From: JABACD01 sp047639675 | GTDB lineage: Bacteria > Planctomycetota > UBA1135 > GCA-002686595 | Reading direction: 5' to 3' | DNA length: 9,011 nt | Assembly (NCBI GenBank): GCA_047639675.1 | Contig: JBLIOI010000164.1 | Location: 1-9,011 of the forward strand | In this document: positions 7,271 through 9,011 of the stretch, piece after piece | Numbering within the stretch: the stretch's first letter is position 1 | How the letters are laid out: the number at the start of each line of letters is the position of its first letter | Program-made: the position numbers and the translations under genes | Notes under the pieces: model-generated | Told to the model about the DNA's origin: nothing | Database searches by the model: none | What the model saw: the letters and a program-made list of their open reading frames with translations, nothing else

Positions 7271-7308
7271 GGGACAGCGGCACAATATGTGCCGCCGTCC
7301 CTTTCTAT
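7271..7308 (+). terminator. Intrinsic terminator after glnA
   Basis: GGGAC (7271-7275) pairs with GTCCC (7297-7301), then after one A/C mismatch GCGGCACA (7277-7284) pairs with TGTGCCGC (7288-7295) around the loop ATA. TTTCTATT follows directly. It begins 33 bases past the glnA stop. A strong, textbook rho-independent terminator, implying that the next gene has its own promoter. A second tight palindrome (GGGGTTTCCCC, 7310-7320) follows immediately. Confidence 0.9.
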
Positions 7309-7384
7309 TGGGGTTTCCCCGGAGTGGGCTACACCCTCCTTGCACATGCGCCCGAAAGAACCTGCTTGGCTACCTTTCGACCCT

Positions 7385-8515
7385 ATGAGCGATTCCCTCC
7401 CAAAAATGCCCAGCGTGACTGAAGCACCCAACCAAGCTCTTTCGGGGGAATTGCACCGTGATGACTCCGCGGACCTTTCCGGTCTGGTGGTGCGTGCCGC
7501 ACAGGACTCGGACTACGAGGCCATCGATGGATTTGTCAGCGCCAATGGAGGCTCCTTATTCCAAGCCTCCGCTTGGAGCCGAGCGATTCAGAAGGTCTTT
7601 CGCCATCAACGCAAAGACATCGTTGCTCATCAAGACGGTGAGCTGGTCGGGCTCTTGCCGATGATGCAATGTCGTGGGCTGTTCGGAGGCTCGCACTTGA
7701 TCTCGACACCGTACGGCGTCTACGGCGGACCACTCAGTTTGAACAGTGGGGTCACCAAGGTCTTGGTGGACGCTGCTCTAGTCGCCGCAAAATCGATCAA
7801 CGTGGGACGCCTAGAATTGCGTTCGCGTTACGAGATTGAGCATCCAGGTCTGGTGCATTCCGATCGTTACGTGACCTTCGTGAAGGAGCTCGCAGAGGAC
7901 TACGACGGCGTTCTAAAGTCGATGAAAAAAGACGAGCGCCGACTCGTACGACGCGCGACGGACACACATGGTCTCGAGCTAGACCAGGGCTCTTGGTTCC
8001 TTCAAGATCTCGCACGACTCTTCCACGCGAGCAAGCGTGGTCTCGGTTCGCCTGGATTGCCTGTTGCCTGGTTTCGAGCACTGCAAGAGGGCTTGGGCGA
8101 AAACGCACCGATTCACATCGTTCGCCGAGGCAGCGAAGTGCTCGCCGCAAGCATGTGTTTCATAGATGGCAAAGAACTGCGCATGTATTACATCGGGACG
8201 GCGCCGGACGCCAACCGGAACTATAATGTGACCAGTTTCATGATCGCCGAGCTTCAACGCTGGGCAATCGAACGCGGTTTGGAAGTCTTTGACCTCGGTC
8301 GTTCACGCAGCGACGCAGGCGCCGTAAAGTTCAAAAAGAACCAGGGCTTCAGCTCCGAGCCCCTGCACTACAGCTACGGATTGGTGCGGTCGAAGTCTCT
8401 ACCCAGTTTCACACCGTCGAACCCGCGCACGGTTAAGTTGCGCCAGATATGGTCGAAACTACCGCCGGCGCTTTGCGTGGCGATCTCGAATCGCATCTCC
8501 CGATTCTTACCTTAG
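7385..8515 (+). CDS. FemAB-like (GNAT-fold) protein of the exosortase/PEP-CTERM-associated group
   Basis: Predicted 376-residue soluble protein with two tandem GNAT-like halves, as in FemAB peptidyltransferases. The first half starts at LVVRAAQDSDYEAIDGFVSA (34-53), followed by SLFQASAWSRAI (57-68), GELVGLLPMM (85-94) and STPYGVYGGPL (107-117). The second half holds LVRRATDTHGLEL (187-199), GLPVAWFRAL (224-233), VLAASMCFIDGKELRMYYIG (252-271), and FDLGRSRSD with FKKNQGFSSEPLHYSY (302-331). That last pattern is typical of FemAB-related proteins found beside exosortase and exopolysaccharide genes; the acyl donor and acceptor are unknown. The start is uncertain. GTG 7289 is rejected since it lies inside the glnA terminator; ATG 7346, 7385 and 7406 remain, none with a ribosome binding site. 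I chose 7385 because it keeps a short leader before the conserved domain. No exosortase gene is in view. Confidence 0.85.
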   Translation: MSDSLPKMPSVTEAPNQALSGELHRDDSADLSGLVVRAAQDSDYEAIDGFVSANGGSLFQASAWSRAIQKVFRHQRKDIVAHQDGELVGLLPMMQCRGLFGGSHLISTPYGVYGGPLSLNSGVTKVLVDAALVAAKSINVGRLELRSRYEIEHPGLVHSDRYVTFVKELAEDYDGVLKSMKKDERRLVRRATDTHGLELDQGSWFLQDLARLFHASKRGLGSPGLPVAWFRALQEGLGENAPIHIVRRGSEVLAASMCFIDGKELRMYYIGTAPDANRNYNVTSFMIAELQRWAIERGLEVFDLGRSRSDAGAVKFKKNQGFSSEPLHYSYGLVRSKSLPSFTPSNPRTVKLRQIWSKLPPALCVAISNRISRFLP

Positions 8516-8531
8516 GGAAGGTCTCCACGGA

Positions 8532-8580
8532 GTAGGAGTCGCCTTTGCGTTGGAAGGCCACGCTTGCTCCGCAAACCTAC
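8532..8580. repeat. REPIN-like inverted pair of GTAG-headed palindromes
   Basis: On the plus strand GTAG (8532-8535) precedes GCCTT (8541-8545) pairing with AAGGC (8554-8558). On the minus strand GTAG (8580-8577) is directly followed by GTTTGC (8576-8571), loop GGA, GCAAGC (8567-8562). The two GTAG heads face opposite ways and bound 49 bases; TTTGCG (8544-8549) and CGCAAA (8570-8575) form a further inverted repeat within. GTAG plus a palindrome is the mark of REP sequences, and paired inverted REPs are REPINs. It lies next to a RAYT transposase gene, the family that handles such repeats. Only one copy is in view, so repetition is not shown. Confidence 0.3.
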
Positions 8581-8640
8581 GCTTTTGGATTCGGGGTCTT
8601 TTAGGCCTTCGGCGTGGACTACGGGTTGATTGGTCTGAGT

Positions 8641-8735
8641 TGGTTGCAGTTGAAGAGCCACAGGGATTTGGAAGCCATGGGGGCTTCGGGAAGGATTTCT
8701 ACGGGAAGATTTGGAGTTTTTTGGGGGGGGTGAGA
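8641..8735 (+). other. G-rich, C-poor noncoding spacer with T6G8 tract
   Basis: This part of the spacer between the FemAB-like gene and the transposase is strongly G-rich and C-poor on the plus strand. It contains GGG runs at 8663, 8679, 8688 and 8703 and a run of six T followed by eight G (8717-8730). No credible gene is seen: the frame open from 8550 to 8894 encodes no recognisable protein and overlaps the transposase end. Confidence 0.4.
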
Positions 8736-8752
8736 ACTCGCTGCGAGTTTTT
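8732..8752 (+). terminator. Small stem-loop with T-run, possible terminator
   Basis: AACTCG (8735-8740) pairs with CGAGTT (8744-8749) around CTG, with weaker outer pairing, and T's follow (8750-8752). It lies 24 bases past the transposase stop codon and over 200 bases past the FemAB-like gene. It could end rightward transcription, or be a palindrome belonging to the transposase 3' flank. Confidence 0.3.
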
Positions 8753-8775
8753 AGGTTCGGTTGCTTTGAGTAGAA

Positions 8776-9011
8776 TCAGCCTGGAACGTGGCGGAGGGAG
8801 AATGGAGCGCAGCGCCTCTTCCAGCCGAGGGGGACTCGCCAAGATCCTGGGGAGACGACAGAGTTCTTGCCGTCCGGGTCGCGCAAGCGTTTGAAGTCGC
8901 TCCAGCCGTCGGAGTAGTCGCCGGAGGAATAGCTGTCGGGACGGCCGCACTCTGATTCCTGCTTGTGCTTCAAGTGGTTGTTTAGAACGTAGCGCAACGC
9001 ATTGCGCACCT
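8776..9011 (-). CDS. C-terminal part of a REP-associated (RAYT/IS200-like Y1) transposase, cut by the window edge
   Basis: About 78 C-terminal residues of a Y1 HUH-superfamily transposase of the RAYT group, enzymes that cut and join single-stranded DNA at REP palindromes. Visible family patterns: VRNALRYVLNNHLKHK (the conserved helix seen as RxALRYVLxNxxKH), PDSYSSGDYSDGWSDF (matching the usual DPYSSAPWFDGW segment) and SPGSWRVPLGWKRRC, with the reading ending soon after HVPG as in relatives, so the C-terminus is intact. The apparent GTG start at 9009 is an internal valine: the frame stays open to the window edge, and the partial codon there (NAG) is compatible with the Gln common at that position. 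The HUH metal-binding motif lies outside the window, so activity cannot be judged. Its 3' flank holds REP-like palindromes. Confidence 0.8.
   Translation of the reverse strand, partial: VRNALRYVLNNHLKHKQESECGRPDSYSSGDYSDGWSDFKRLRDPDGKNSVVSPGSWRVPLGWKRRCAPFSLRHVPG

Noticed and set aside
7310..7320. GGGGTTTCCCC as a regulatory hairpin
   Set aside because: Four-base stem with a three-base loop is common by chance in GC-rich DNA and has no distinct context beyond the terminator before it.
7289..7384. GTG start of the FemAB-like gene at 7289
   Set aside because: It falls in the descending arm of the strong glnA terminator; translation from there would need a transcript passing through it.
8550..8894. 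Plus-strand 114-residue open frame
   Set aside because: No recognisable protein, G-rich biased composition, and it overlaps the well-supported transposase end on the other strand.

Overview
This is a moderately GC-rich bacterial chromosome segment carrying five complete protein genes and the end of a sixth. The exported FKBP, the FemAB-like protein of the exosortase/PEP-CTERM type and the tail of a REP-associated (RAYT/IS200-like) transposase suggest a Gram-negative organism with a complex envelope. Planctomycetota or Myxococcota would fit, but nothing here fixes the phylum and I hold that loosely. Most genes lack a good Shine-Dalgarno sequence; the OPT transporter gene is the clear exception.

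Left part (1-3908, minus strand): a likely three-gene operon read right to left. It encodes an OPT-family membrane transporter (GTG start at 3908), then after 14 bases an unrecognised exported and membrane-anchored protein with three related periplasmic modules, a single membrane span and a cytoplasmic coiled coil. After 76 bases comes an exported FKBP prolyl isomerase with a PepSY-like N-terminal domain. A GC-rich perfect hairpin at the window edge lies just past the last stop codon and probably ends the transcript. A transporter gene followed by two envelope protein genes suggests a shared envelope role, but the two partners' functions are not established.

Middle (3909-7310): a 140-base divergent spacer, then a plus-strand family 2 glycosyltransferase with a long TPR-like C-terminal half. 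A roughly 290-base spacer follows with three inverted repeats, the first resembling an NtrC site. Next is glnA, a type I-alpha glutamine synthetase of the Bacillus kind, lacking the adenylylation segment, and a textbook intrinsic terminator.

Right part (7311-9011): a plus-strand FemAB/GNAT-fold protein of the exosortase-associated group, likely involved in exopolysaccharide or envelope work. It is followed by a G-rich, C-poor spacer containing a REPIN-like arrangement (two small palindromes, each headed by GTAG, in inverted orientation), and then the C-terminal end of a RAYT transposase on the minus strand, cut by the window edge.

The most interesting items are the OPT/three-module protein/PepSY-FKBP operon, the PepSY-FKBP fusion itself, the NtrC-like palindrome before glnA, and the RAYT with nearby REP-like palindromes. 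I see no CRISPR array, tRNA, rRNA or defence system.
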